Assembly: GCA_028279185.1 (NCBI GenBank)
Contig: JANQSS010000099.1
Span: 124,001 to 188,000, forward strand
From: Saprospiraceae bacterium
GTDB taxonomy: Bacteria; Bacteroidota; Bacteroidia; Chitinophagales; Saprospiraceae
DNA: 64,000 nt
Direction: 5' to 3'
Both the position numbers and the translations under genes were made by a program. Shown in pieces: positions 31,901-38,139 of the stretch. The notes beneath the pieces were generated by a model. That model made no database searches and was not told the origin of the DNA. It saw only the letters and a list, made by a program, of their open reading frames with translations. How positions within the stretch are numbered: the first letter of the stretch is position 1; every line of letters begins with the position of its first letter.

Positions 31901-33153
31901 CCATAGAAGATACGATTCGCATTAGTTGGATCTAATTCAATACGAAAATCCCATGCCCCGCCGACTGCGGCTCCCATATTCACAGATGGGTCAAGTACTG
32001 TAGTTAATGCGTCTGTGCTTTGCGTGTATTTTATGATAATGCCACCAGTATTTAGATAACTTCCATGCGGATAGACTCCAATCATCGCGATATCAGGGTT
32101 AGCGGGAGATACGGCAACCTGAGTCGTACGGCCTTCGCTGTCAATCGAGAGTGTCTTTTGGGTAAATGTGGTTCCGCCATTAGTTGAAACATAGAAATAT
32201 CCAAAATTAGGCGAACCATTGCCACGCACAGAAGCGTACATTATGTTGCTGTTTGTAGGATGAAATTCCACGTCATTGACATCGGTTGGCAATGCATTGT
32301 TTTTAATCCAGGTAACTCCACCATCTGACGAGCTAAACAACCCTTGATTGGTACATGCCAACAGTGTGCTACCATCAGGATGCAACATGAGTTTATGCAC
32401 ATTTTGTGCATCCATAAAGAGTAGACCAACGATATTCCATGTAATACCTCCATCGACTGATTTGAGTACGCCTCGATTAGGATTAAACCAGGAATCATGA
32501 TCATCGGTTGCCACGTAAATAATGTTGTGGTTGTTCAAGTCGTAGATTAAATCACCAACACTTTGGTGTTCCCAAAAATCGTCAATGACCGTCCAGGTAT
32601 CACCGCCATCATTGGATCGCCAAAGGCCTCCTTCAGGCGCACTAGCCCACACAATATTTGAGTCTGTGGGGTGAAAATTTATTCGTTCAATTCTTCCATT
32701 GTTTGAGCTAAATACTGAATTTGTTTGTCCGATATATTGAAAGTTGGCTGCTCCAGGCGCACGCGATATTGATTTGTGAGTGCTTACACTTTTTACATCA
32801 TCGTCATAAAACTGAAACGGGCGTTCCCCATTTCCATGGTACGATTTCAATTCTTTGTATCGTTGCCAACGTTTGTAGAGTTTGCCATAATCACCTAAGT
32901 CACGGTTGCCGAGTTTTTCGATAAATAGGGTTTCGACTGACTGATAGCTCAACAAAGCATCGTTGAAAAGAACCAGCCAGGGAATTTTATCAAAGTCGGC
33001 ATTGGTGTAGCTACCTATCGTTTTTACTTCGTACCGCTGTCGTACCAATTCTCGCCCAGTCGTAGATTGCGCTTGGCTATCAATGGGTCCGCTCGCGAAA
33101 AGCATCAGTAAAAGTAATTGAAAGGCGATTTGAGTTATCAGTTTCGTTTTCAT
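22993..33153 (-). CDS. Giant modular surface protein (propeller, LamG, MopE, repeats)
   Basis: The 3386-residue chain has a signal peptide (about 1-29). A beta-propeller of BNR/Asp-box type (about 135-780) carries repeated SxDGGxTW motifs such as WRSNDGGDTW and LKSVDGGITW, as in sortilin-like or GH74-like propellers. An Ig-like segment sits at about 785-850. Four alternations of LamG-type lectin domain (DFDGxDD starts near 870, 1160, 1440, 1715) and MopE-type metal-binding motif (DxDxDGYG...DCDD...DDDCDG, about 1091, 1374, 1651, 1941) follow. Then come the seven-Cys shared domain (about 2012-2160), nine 90-residue repeats (2165-2974), a divergent tenth repeat, and a tail ending in a dockerin-like GDLNLNVSTNSQDETIWK segment. 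No type A sorting domain is visible. It is likely an adhesin or matrix protein outside the cell. Three more secreted-protein genes follow on the same strand. Confidence 0.9.
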   Translation of the reverse strand: MKTKLITQIAFQLLLLMLFASGPIDSQAQSTTGRELVRQRYEVKTIGSYTNADFDKIPWLVLFNDALLSYQSVETLFIEKLGNRDLGDYGKLYKRWQRYKELKSYHGNGERPFQFYDDDVKSVSTHKSISRAPGAANFQYIGQTNSVFSSNNGRIERINFHPTDSNIVWASAPEGGLWRSNDGGDTWTVIDDFWEHQSVGDLIYDLNNHNIIYVATDDHDSWFNPNRGVLKSVDGGITWNIVGLLFMDAQNVHKLMLHPDGSTLLACTNQGLFSSSDGGVTWIKNNALPTDVNDVEFHPTNSNIMYASVRGNGSPNFGYFYVSTNGGTTFTQKTLSIDSEGRTTQVAVSPANPDIAMIGVYPHGSYLNTGGIIIKYTQSTDALTTVLDPSVNMGAAVGGAWDFRIELDPTNANRIFYGCVFNFQSFDGGTTFNRIPSLHADVHDFKIQTTANNKFWIADDGGLGFSRDDGATWTTIENLPVTQLNHLSSNKTGTRKTFGLQDAGIHTDMNGTWTRPIGGDGEFTQMDPTNEELYYTTIQQGISINKIIHNDENQSDVSIQIMNQSVGGGVATFHHKMVLHPTDKNTIYTLYFDIFKSTDQGQSWTNLTNGNIGNGSTALRFFYIAPSDPNTIITAYGADLLKSTDEGQTWTTLTYPGIYLTTRQCLVFDPNDADRFWVCRSNVVMQTTDGGMTWTNISGTIPVGINESSIAYQEGANDALYVAGERGLIYYKDNTLPDWVLHNQGLPHVRIRAIEVLPHINKLRISTWGRGPWEGDTYANSVMPCDPPQAPTISSQVCETTATLTISSSTPTGYSIKWFKDGSELAGETGTALNATMSGEYRAQYADGANVCDGYLSQIFHVNLYTDPTINTGQGIHFDGSDDRIVISNGSIDLRATSFTTEFWVKRDAIGSADYIIGQGWASTNMGLTIGFRSDNTFTFAFYGNDLSTTATYTDTDWHHWACVYDHSIVAPAHNRFIYRDGVLVASDRATGNYNGVGSLRIGESLSQYFGGTLDEIKIWNTARSVTQVDTDMRCVNSCRDENLVSYIPIDQGTSNGDNTALTSFNDHSTFNHAHSLEGFTLNGSASNITSGLNITVYADTDMDNFGDPATPITNLCATSNFAHNNLDCDDTNSAINPLASEVCGNSEDDDCDGNTDIEINKALDFDGTDDRVTVEPFWPHQTTFTLEAWIKTSTAGTQIMNWQGPHTGQMYISGAGLLAYGESDGVWSGWHGGPSIVDDQWHHVAIVRTPTSMQSYVDGIRRLNVSISKTLTTDRLTIGGFSSGFQSFNGVVDEVRIWEIALTEEQIRSRMNVRLDGNEANLVRYFPLDQGIVSGNNELINTAIDKTSSGAQGNLVGFTLNGANSNWVASRAYPTLYHDVDSDGYGNSTVWTCGSMSNFVDNNVDCNDMDANVNPGVFEICGNSIDDDCDGNMDLEVNRALDMTGASDYVSIPAVAHTSAFTFEAWIKVASGSPDFQIINEWNGTNRADLRLITGGVLTYRENGGGFNHGGQDLRDDQWHHIAVTHNGYSGNNVVLYIDGVVHRTFPFSTVVTATACAFGADVNGNNPFHGAFDDVRYWDSALTQAQIIQRMDARLDGDETNLVRYYRFDQGKPAMTNGQLPLLDAHAGANHGTLNNFANSGSASNWILGRSIETRYIDQDMDGYAGATIWTCGSTDATSSLNLDCQDNSNAVHPAAIDICGNGVDENCDGTADENAMALNFDGSDDQLNFTTSLGNFGTADFSIDMRFKTTASNIFLLSKRPTCGCDNLWNIQIISDGKIRWEAYEDGSCGNGSVINGNAVVNDNAWHHLAITRSNGSLSIYIDGQLDGTGTMNTDINNGAAIGIGNNPCNAHFNGDIDNLRIWDVALDPAEIDEIHDVNLPGSVPGLVANYNFNSMNATPDMDNTGVIAVADQTSNNHDGTLSNFALNGTSSNWVSNPGTTTTWYADTDNDGYGDPNNTTESCSQPANYVADSTDCDDTMNSVNPGAIEVLGNSIDDDCDNAIDEESTMRWVLQSASSTNGSCTSTTDCCTNTLCFGLEFTPATTGTLAAYTTGFLSDCVLDASPVVSNSSCVMTDNSSDIDGCASVSQTLINSSGNGGSLSVVAGVPVIIHQLCLTIPAGQTVTLVEDAVTDLSASIDLPAGGSTTEFPTYSTTNLEGNKAPVILGSLSALNTEGCTAADAPAAHTSVAQLEAAGLSISDACTSNENLIVTSSDNSTGTCPVIITRTYTIADECGLQSTTTQTINVDDNTAPAITGSLSTLNEEGCVAGDVSAAHTTVAQLEAAGLSISDACTADGSLIVSSGDNVTGTCPVVIIRTYTITDACGNASTATQTINVDDNTAPAITGSLSTLNEEGCVAGDATAAHTTIAQLEAAGLSISDACTADGSLGVSSSDNATGTCPIVITRIYTITDACGNVSTATQTINVDDNTAPAITGSLSTLNEEGCVAGDASAPHTTVAQLESAGLSISDACTADGSLGVSSSDNATGTCPIVITRTYTITDACGNISTATQTINVDDNTAPTITGSLSTLNEEGCVAGDASAAHTTVAQMEAAGLSISDACTADGSLGVSSSDNATGTCPIVITRTYTITDACGNVSTATQTINVDDNTSPAITGSLSTLNEEGCVAGDASTAHTTVAQLEAAGLSIFDACTVDGSLSVSSSDNATGTCPIVITRTYTITDACGNASTATQTINVDDNTAPVITGSLSTLNEEGCVAGDASAAHTTVAQLEAAGLLISDACTADESLTVSSSDNATGTCPVVITRTYTITDACSNASTATQTINVDDSTAPTITGSLATLNEEGCVAGDASAPHTTVTQLEVAGLSIADACSADGSLTVSSSDNVTGTCPILITRTYTITDECGNSNTATQTINVDDNTAPAISGSLSTLNEEGCATGDASAAHTTVAQLEAAGLSISDACTADGSLTVSSSDNATGTCPIVITRTYTVTDDCGNASTANQTINVDDMTNPTLTAGAIDPCYATMAQAEAAAIVATTSADNCSSVSLSASNANNCPTTITVTGTDACGNVSAVTYTTVVTNNVPPAEVGGPVSTSVTIQSLLDTMPPEVLPVIQDACGNTLTPTGLVIGGTHVTGNCDGTITYTYTYTDCAGSSIDWTYTYNLDCALMQLRIFLEGPYSTATDNMATTLNDDHLLPGMNKDSSNNLSVRLSASHTPFGQPYQGAPWNFTGNLGDQFGDATSPSAPGVVIEYPNTVVDWVLVSIRENGITPADEIYECAGWIRSDGQVSFPEVCTPTPTFSASNDYYIVVQHRNHLPVLDTAAVSNDGTHLVMDFTLQNSYAPVFRSGQKEVEPGVWAMFSANAEQSNSANVVNSVDRTIWKQLQNQLGYLPGDLNLNVSTNSQDETIWKTNQNTTTGVLLD
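24232..26661 (-). repeat. Nine tandem 270-bp coding repeats in the giant gene
   Basis: Nine consecutive units of exactly 270 bp (90 codons) fill this interval. Each unit encodes the order GSLSTLNEEGC, HTTVAQLEAAGLSISDAC, TGTCPIVITRTYTITDACG, TQTINVDDNT. The frame is preserved and no unit has an insertion or deletion. Units 2-9 are very similar at DNA level, while the first (26392-26661) is the most divergent. A tenth, degenerate and shorter unit follows before the tail. Each unit has four cysteines, in HYR/Ig-like sequence typical of Bacteroidota surface proteins. Confidence 0.95.
26674..27120 (-). other. Seven-Cys shared domain, copy in the giant protein
   Basis: Residues about 2012-2160, placed between the fourth MopE motif and the repeat array. 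Starts MRWVLQ; Cys spacings are 6, 6, 24, 13, 12 and 31, with one additional Cys next to the second. YTTGFLSDC, SNSSCVMTDNS, NSSGNGGS and VPVIIHQLCLTIP match the neighbours. Confidence 0.78.
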
Positions 33154-33383
33154 GAGAAGAACTTTCTGTTGATTAAATTGATCGTATTGTTATTTAATTG
33201 ACTTGAATATGGCTTCACTTGGCTTGAGGAAATGGCAACGTGATAGTCAGATTCGGCGAATTTACAACTGGAGTTATAGGTCATTTGGGACATAATTATA
33301 TTCAGCCGCTTTTTTGTTAATTGCTGTTTCACTCTTTTTACAGCATTTTATTTCTTGAATTCCGTCTCGGTGATCAGTTCAGG

Positions 33384-33839
33384 TCAACATTTTTTATTTT
33401 TTTCAATAAAACTTGAGGGAAGCCGGCCAAATCGAATTTTAAACTGCTCTGAAAAATGTGCAACATCCTTATAACCAACAGCATGTGCAGCTGACTTAAC
33501 CGACTTGACTTGGTGTGTTACCAGCAGCTTTTGCGCCAGACTAAACTTTTGTTCTCTGATAAACATCGAGGGTGTAAGACCGTAAATCCTGTATACCCTC
33601 CGTTGCAATTGTCTTCGGCTGAGATAGAGTTCTTTACTCAGGAATGAAACCGTCAGGCGCGAATCGGAAATGTGTTTCTTCACGACTGTATTAAGTCTGT
33701 CAATCCAATCTACTTCCACCGCAGACTGATCTTGATTCAACTTGCTTGGTATTAATTCAGCTCTAAAATTCATCGAATGCATGGCGTTTATAAATGCAGG
33801 TACACGTATTAATTTCTGCTGACTAAAAAAAGTGATCAC
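33384..33839 (-). CDS. Short AraC-type DNA-binding protein
   Basis: The frame gives 151 residues from a GTG at 33839; an ATG at 33782 would give 132. Residues about 50-147 are a complete AraC/XylS double helix-turn-helix: FLSKELYLSRRQLQRRVYRIYGLTPSMFI, then VKSAAHAVGYKDVAHFSEQFKIRFGRLPSSF. There is no ligand-binding or receiver domain, only about 45 preceding residues. Free-standing forms of this size exist in Bacteroidota, but loss of an N-terminal domain cannot be excluded; a stop lies six codons upstream. It is 230 bases upstream of the giant surface gene on the same strand and diverges from the TPR-CHAT gene, so it could regulate either. Confidence 0.8.
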   Translation of the reverse strand: MITFFSQQKLIRVPAFINAMHSMNFRAELIPSKLNQDQSAVEVDWIDRLNTVVKKHISDSRLTVSFLSKELYLSRRQLQRRVYRIYGLTPSMFIREQKFSLAQKLLVTHQVKSVKSAAHAVGYKDVAHFSEQFKIRFGRLPSSFIEKNKKC

Positions 33840-33940
33840 TTTTGCCTTAATTATTTATTGATCGATTTTCTGTGGAAAATGACGTCGGTAATAAAATTTG
33901 GAAATAAGCTGGAGAACTAACTACTTTTGCGTGTGTGAAA

Positions 33941-36900
33941 ATGTTTCACACCATTTCTTTGCCAATTGCCAATCCGATGAATCAATTAAAATTTAAATCG
34001 TTTAACAGAATTGTGTTTTTCGTTATGTGGTTATTTTGTACGAACGGATGCATTTCATTTAGCCTATCAGCTCAAGTCTTAGAAATTTCCTTTGAAATGT
34101 GTGCGCACGAGTCAAACGCATCTATCTCGGCTACATCGATTGACAGTCTGATTGAATTGCGAGATTTTGAACATGCAGAAAAAGCGATCAAAAAACACAT
34201 AAATTATTTTAAAAACGCAAAACAGTGGGACTGCTATTTTAAGTCAGGTATGCAATTGGTGACCCTGCAGATGCAAATCCAGGATTCAAGTTGTATAACG
34301 GAAGCAACCAAGATGCTGCGCATGTATGATTCGCTGGCATACGATCAACCACGAATTGTAAACAATTTGTACATGGACATGGGAAATTACTATGCCGAAG
34401 ATCGAAGTTTTACTGCGGCTACCCATATTTATGATCGCGCCCTGAAATTTGCGAACGAACATTTGTCACATGACACGGCTTCACTGGCCAAGTTGTACAA
34501 TAATATTGGCAGTTTTTACATGTATATCGGCAACTATGAAGAATCAGCTAATTTTCTAGAAAATGCGTTGTCATTTAATATGTCATTACCGAAGACAGCT
34601 GCCTCCATAGAGGCTAGTGTCAATAACTATATTAATCTAGGCATTATATTTAAAGAACTCGGAAAGTATGACGAAGCCGTAGACTACTATTTAAATGCAC
34701 TTAAAATTAATCAACAGGGAGATAGTAGTATCGTCGTAGGTAAGATTCATTATAATTTGGCATATGCCTACTATTATAAGGGCGATTATTTCGTAGGGAT
34801 TACGAGCGCATTGTTGGCAGAAAATGTATTTAAATATGTACTGGGAGAAGAACATGGGTTCTTGGTTGTGTCGTATAATTTAATTTCACAATTTTACGAG
34901 CAGCTGCAAGATGATCGTGCCGCCGTGTATATGCAAAAGGCATTGGATCTAAGTCTGCGTCTCTATGGGTCATCACATACGAGAGTTGCCATTCAACATC
35001 TACGGATAGGGGGCTACCACAACAACGAGAATAATCATTCGCCAGCCATACAGCATTTAACAGAAGCTGTTCGAATTTTTCGGCTCGATCAGGCGGCAAA
35101 TACGCGATTTTTAATTGAGTCGTATCAGAAATTAATGGATGTCTATGGATCGCAAGGCACAGCAGTGGATAGCATTAAAAAATATGCTGATTTATCGCTA
35201 GAATTTGAAAAATTAATTTTTGGTGAACGCAATCATCGCTATAGTGATACATACGATGCGTTGATAGTATTTTTAATTACTTCTGGCAAATATGCCGCCG
35301 CAGAACATTACTTAAAGCAATCTTTTTATAACAATACTTCAGTCTATGACACCCTCGGAAGCCTGAATTTGTCAGAAACTGATGAGTATATTGATCAAGC
35401 GATGGCTGTAAAAACATTGTTGCGATGCGCAGAATTGGAAAAAAGTCGCATGAAAAAAAACGGATTTAATATTGATCGGTGGAATCAGGCGCAAGCTTAC
35501 CTCGATCAAGCCGTTCAAATGAAACGCGAAATGACCCATTATTTTAATAATAATATTCGAGAGGAAGGGGAGCACTCCATGGACATCGAACTAACCAAAA
35601 TTGAATTATATCTGAGGTTTCTCCAAGATTTACCGCCGGACAAATTGGAATCCCAAGTGTTCCATGCATTTGAACTCTATAAAGGTACAAAACTGTTGCA
35701 ATCGAGGCTCACACAAGAGGTCTGGTCAAATATGGGACTACCAGATAGTTTGATAAATGTGGATGATCAATATGCAGCAACTATCGATTCGATAGAGCAA
35801 AACCTAACCTATGAACGAACGTCAGATTTGATAGAACGCCTGTCAACGAAAAGAAATGAACGCGCCGCGTTCAACGATCAAATGGCACAAGAATATCCGG
35901 AATACAAAGTGGCAATCAGCGACTCCAATTTAGTAGGTTTGGAAACCATTCAGCATACCTTAAATGAAGAGGAAGTGATCTTTCAATACATATTTGATGA
36001 ATTTACCGAAAGCTATTATACGCTTGTAGTCGACAAGCAGGATGTAGAAGCGTATGTTTATCCAATTCCTACTTCGTTTAATACGCAGGTAGAAGAATTA
36101 CATACCTTGCTCGGTTCGCTGTCACTAAATAGAAAGGCAAAAAGAGATCGATTTATCGATTTGTCAAATGAACTTTATACAATCTTAATCGCTCCTTTTG
36201 AGGCTCATCTTCAAAACAAACAAAAAATAATTGTTCTGGGAGATCAGCTAACTCATTTTATTCCTTTTGAGGTTTTGCTAAAAGAAAATAGCAAGGTAGG
36301 ATTTCAAGACCTCGAATACCTGTTGCGTCAATATGAAATAAGTTATCACTATTCTGCCACGATGTATTATCAATCTGTGAAAAATGAGGTAGATATTCAG
36401 CATGTTTTTGCGTTTGCTCCGGTTTTCGACAATGTGCAAAATGAAAAAGAAATAATAGATCATACTGTGAATGAGGTTGCCGCATTGCGTGCTACGGACG
36501 CGTCTGGCGAATACTTTCCATTGAAATTTTCAAGGCAGGAAGTACAATCCATCGCTCAACTATTTAATTCTGCAGAAAGGACAAGTGATGTGGCATTATA
36601 CGAGCAAGCCGATAAACGCAGATTGATACATGCATTACAAAGCGACTACGATGTGATCCATATCGCCTCGCATAGTTTCGTCAATGAATTGTATTCAGGA
36701 GCATCAGGTATTGCTTGTTTTCAAGCAGATACAACGTCAAAATTCAATGATTTACAATTAAGTGAATTACAAAATTTACGCGTAAATGCCGATTTGGTCA
36801 CCTTGAGTAGCTGCGAGAGTGGAATTGGAAAAATGGTTTTGGGAGAAGGCCTTATTGGTTTAAACCGAGGTCTTATATTTTCTGGTGCTAACAATGTCAT

Positions 36901-37081
36901 TTTTTCTCAATGGAAAGTATATGACAAATTTACAAGTGAATTTATGCGTGAATTTTATAAACACTTTCTGAATGGCAAGACGTATTCCGCAGCATTACAA
37001 TCAACAAAGCTTGACATGATAAAAAAGTCGTCTACTACCTCACCGCAATATTGGTCTGCCTTTTTATTGATTGGTAGATAA
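33941..37081 (+). CDS. TPR-CHAT protein (caspase-fold peptidase)
   Basis: About 1046 residues. A hydrophobic segment near the N terminus (RIVFFVMWLF...SLSAQ) looks like a signal peptide; the start may be ATG 33941 or, better for a signal peptide, ATG 33977. Residues about 80-480 hold tetratricopeptide repeats (for example AKLYNNIGSFYMYIGNYEES and NLGIIFKELGKYDEAVDYYL). The C-terminal 300 residues are a CHAT domain with the catalytic His in IHIASHSF (H911 from 33941) and Cys in LSSCESG (C958), then GLNRGLIFSGANNVIFSQW. CHAT domains are caspase-like proteases activated through their TPR partner. It converges with a sigma/anti-sigma pair, suggesting a proteolytic signalling module. Export to the periplasm is inferred. 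The target is unknown. Confidence 0.9.
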   Translation: MFHTISLPIANPMNQLKFKSFNRIVFFVMWLFCTNGCISFSLSAQVLEISFEMCAHESNASISATSIDSLIELRDFEHAEKAIKKHINYFKNAKQWDCYFKSGMQLVTLQMQIQDSSCITEATKMLRMYDSLAYDQPRIVNNLYMDMGNYYAEDRSFTAATHIYDRALKFANEHLSHDTASLAKLYNNIGSFYMYIGNYEESANFLENALSFNMSLPKTAASIEASVNNYINLGIIFKELGKYDEAVDYYLNALKINQQGDSSIVVGKIHYNLAYAYYYKGDYFVGITSALLAENVFKYVLGEEHGFLVVSYNLISQFYEQLQDDRAAVYMQKALDLSLRLYGSSHTRVAIQHLRIGGYHNNENNHSPAIQHLTEAVRIFRLDQAANTRFLIESYQKLMDVYGSQGTAVDSIKKYADLSLEFEKLIFGERNHRYSDTYDALIVFLITSGKYAAAEHYLKQSFYNNTSVYDTLGSLNLSETDEYIDQAMAVKTLLRCAELEKSRMKKNGFNIDRWNQAQAYLDQAVQMKREMTHYFNNNIREEGEHSMDIELTKIELYLRFLQDLPPDKLESQVFHAFELYKGTKLLQSRLTQEVWSNMGLPDSLINVDDQYAATIDSIEQNLTYERTSDLIERLSTKRNERAAFNDQMAQEYPEYKVAISDSNLVGLETIQHTLNEEEVIFQYIFDEFTESYYTLVVDKQDVEAYVYPIPTSFNTQVEELHTLLGSLSLNRKAKRDRFIDLSNELYTILIAPFEAHLQNKQKIIVLGDQLTHFIPFEVLLKENSKVGFQDLEYLLRQYEISYHYSATMYYQSVKNEVDIQHVFAFAPVFDNVQNEKEIIDHTVNEVAALRATDASGEYFPLKFSRQEVQSIAQLFNSAERTSDVALYEQADKRRLIHALQSDYDVIHIASHSFVNELYSGASGIACFQADTTSKFNDLQLSELQNLRVNADLVTLSSCESGIGKMVLGEGLIGLNRGLIFSGANNVIFSQWKVYDKFTSEFMREFYKHFLNGKTYSAALQSTKLDMIKKSSTTSPQYWSAFLLIGR

Positions 37082-37084
37082 CGC

Positions 37085-37252
37085 CTAGTGCAAGGGGCAG
37101 GGGTTAAAAGGAGATATAAAACGCAGGATTTTTTTGTCTGATCAAGGCGAAGTTTCGCTTTCATAGCCTTAGCTATAGAAGGGGTTCTTCAACGCAGAGC
37201 AGGCGAAAAAAGACAAGTTTAATACCCTGCCAACCTATTCCCATTGCACTAG
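37085..37252. repeat. Structured inverted-repeat element between convergent genes
   Basis: The interval begins CTAGTGCAA and ends with its exact inverse TTGCACTAG. Inside, the arms match again (GGCAGGGGTTAAA against TTTAATACCCTGCC). Each arm contains a CTTC...CAG...AAAAAA...TTT/ATA pattern in inverted orientation. The centre has small hairpins (GCGAA/TTCGC, ATAGC/GCTAT, GAAG/CTTC). The right end overlaps the TAG stop of the anti-sigma-like gene. The layout is that of a REP doublet or a MITE; bidirectional termination is an alternative. No other copy was noticed in the window. Confidence 0.6.
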
Positions 37253-38139
37253 TTTAATTTAATAGCAAACTTATCAACGTAGTAGGGACGTTCGGAATAG
37301 GCATCTTCTATTACATAATAATATAGACCTGGCTCAAGCGCCGCCTGAAATGAAAGGATAAACGTCGCTTTCTCATTGTTAAGGTCAACGTCAATTGCTT
37401 TTTTTATCAAATATTCAAAATTATCGTATGCCGTCAGGTTGTTTGAAAATATGTATAAGTTCAAATCGGGATGATCTTGATCGGAAGAATGTACGTCGCC
37501 GGCTAAATTGAAGTTGATTAGATCTGAACTGTTGGCAATCTGACTATCTGGCTGTTTGGAAGTCACGACTACCTCGAAGTCGCTTGACCTTAATTGCGAG
37601 CCGATCATCTGTTCAAGTTGTGGATTGATTGAATAGTCCACCAGTGCTATTGGGTCGGGGTCTTCCGCAACTGGCGTATCTTCATCGACATCTGGCAAGC
37701 TTTCCACTTGAGTCGCCGGCACCTGAGGAATAATCTTTTGCCTTGACGACGAATCGAATTGAACTTCAGATTGATCCGAATTTTCACGAGAAGGTTCATT
37801 CACCAAAATTTCTTCTTCCTTATCGGGCTTCTCGGAGGAGAGGAAGAAATTCGCGACACCAATTAATGCCAAAAGCAAAATGGCCAGGAGAATATAGATT
37901 AATGAATTATTCTTTCTGGATTCAGTAACAGGCATATCGCGCAAGGAGTCAAGTGTCTCCAAAAATTCAAGCTTGTCCTTGTCCGCAAGAAGTTTATCCA
38001 AGTCATCGTGTAATTGGAGTTGCTGGCGAATTTCTTCATTCGTGCTTGCTGCCGCTTCGAATTCGGATATTTCGGATTCGCTCATGTCACCCAACCTGTA
38101 GCGCTCAATTTGCTGTAATATTTCTTCTGATAGGGCCAT
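37249..38139 (-). CDS. Membrane-anchored anti-sigma-like protein
   Basis: The 296-residue product has a cytoplasmic N-terminal region (1-78). It is helical, with ERYRLGDMSESEISEFEAAA as seen in anti-sigma/zinc-finger-like regulators that count a small layer of cells' regulatory proteins, but with no His-Cys zinc site. One membrane segment (about 79-101) follows, then an acidic Ser/Asp/Pro-rich linker and a periplasmic domain of about 120 residues that ends in a strand pattern (LEPGLYYYVIEDAYSERPYYVDKFAIKL). Its ATG directly abuts the stop of the sigma-factor gene, so they are one operon. By analogy it should hold the sigma factor at the membrane. The linker and periplasmic part could be cut by a protease, and the neighbouring CHAT protein is a candidate. 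Function inferred from context. Confidence 0.7.
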   Translation of the reverse strand: MALSEEILQQIERYRLGDMSESEISEFEAAASTNEEIRQQLQLHDDLDKLLADKDKLEFLETLDSLRDMPVTESRKNNSLIYILLAILLLALIGVANFFLSSEKPDKEEEILVNEPSRENSDQSEVQFDSSSRQKIIPQVPATQVESLPDVDEDTPVAEDPDPIALVDYSINPQLEQMIGSQLRSSDFEVVVTSKQPDSQIANSSDLINFNLAGDVHSSDQDHPDLNLYIFSNNLTAYDNFEYLIKKAIDVDLNNEKATFILSFQAALEPGLYYYVIEDAYSERPYYVDKFAIKLN

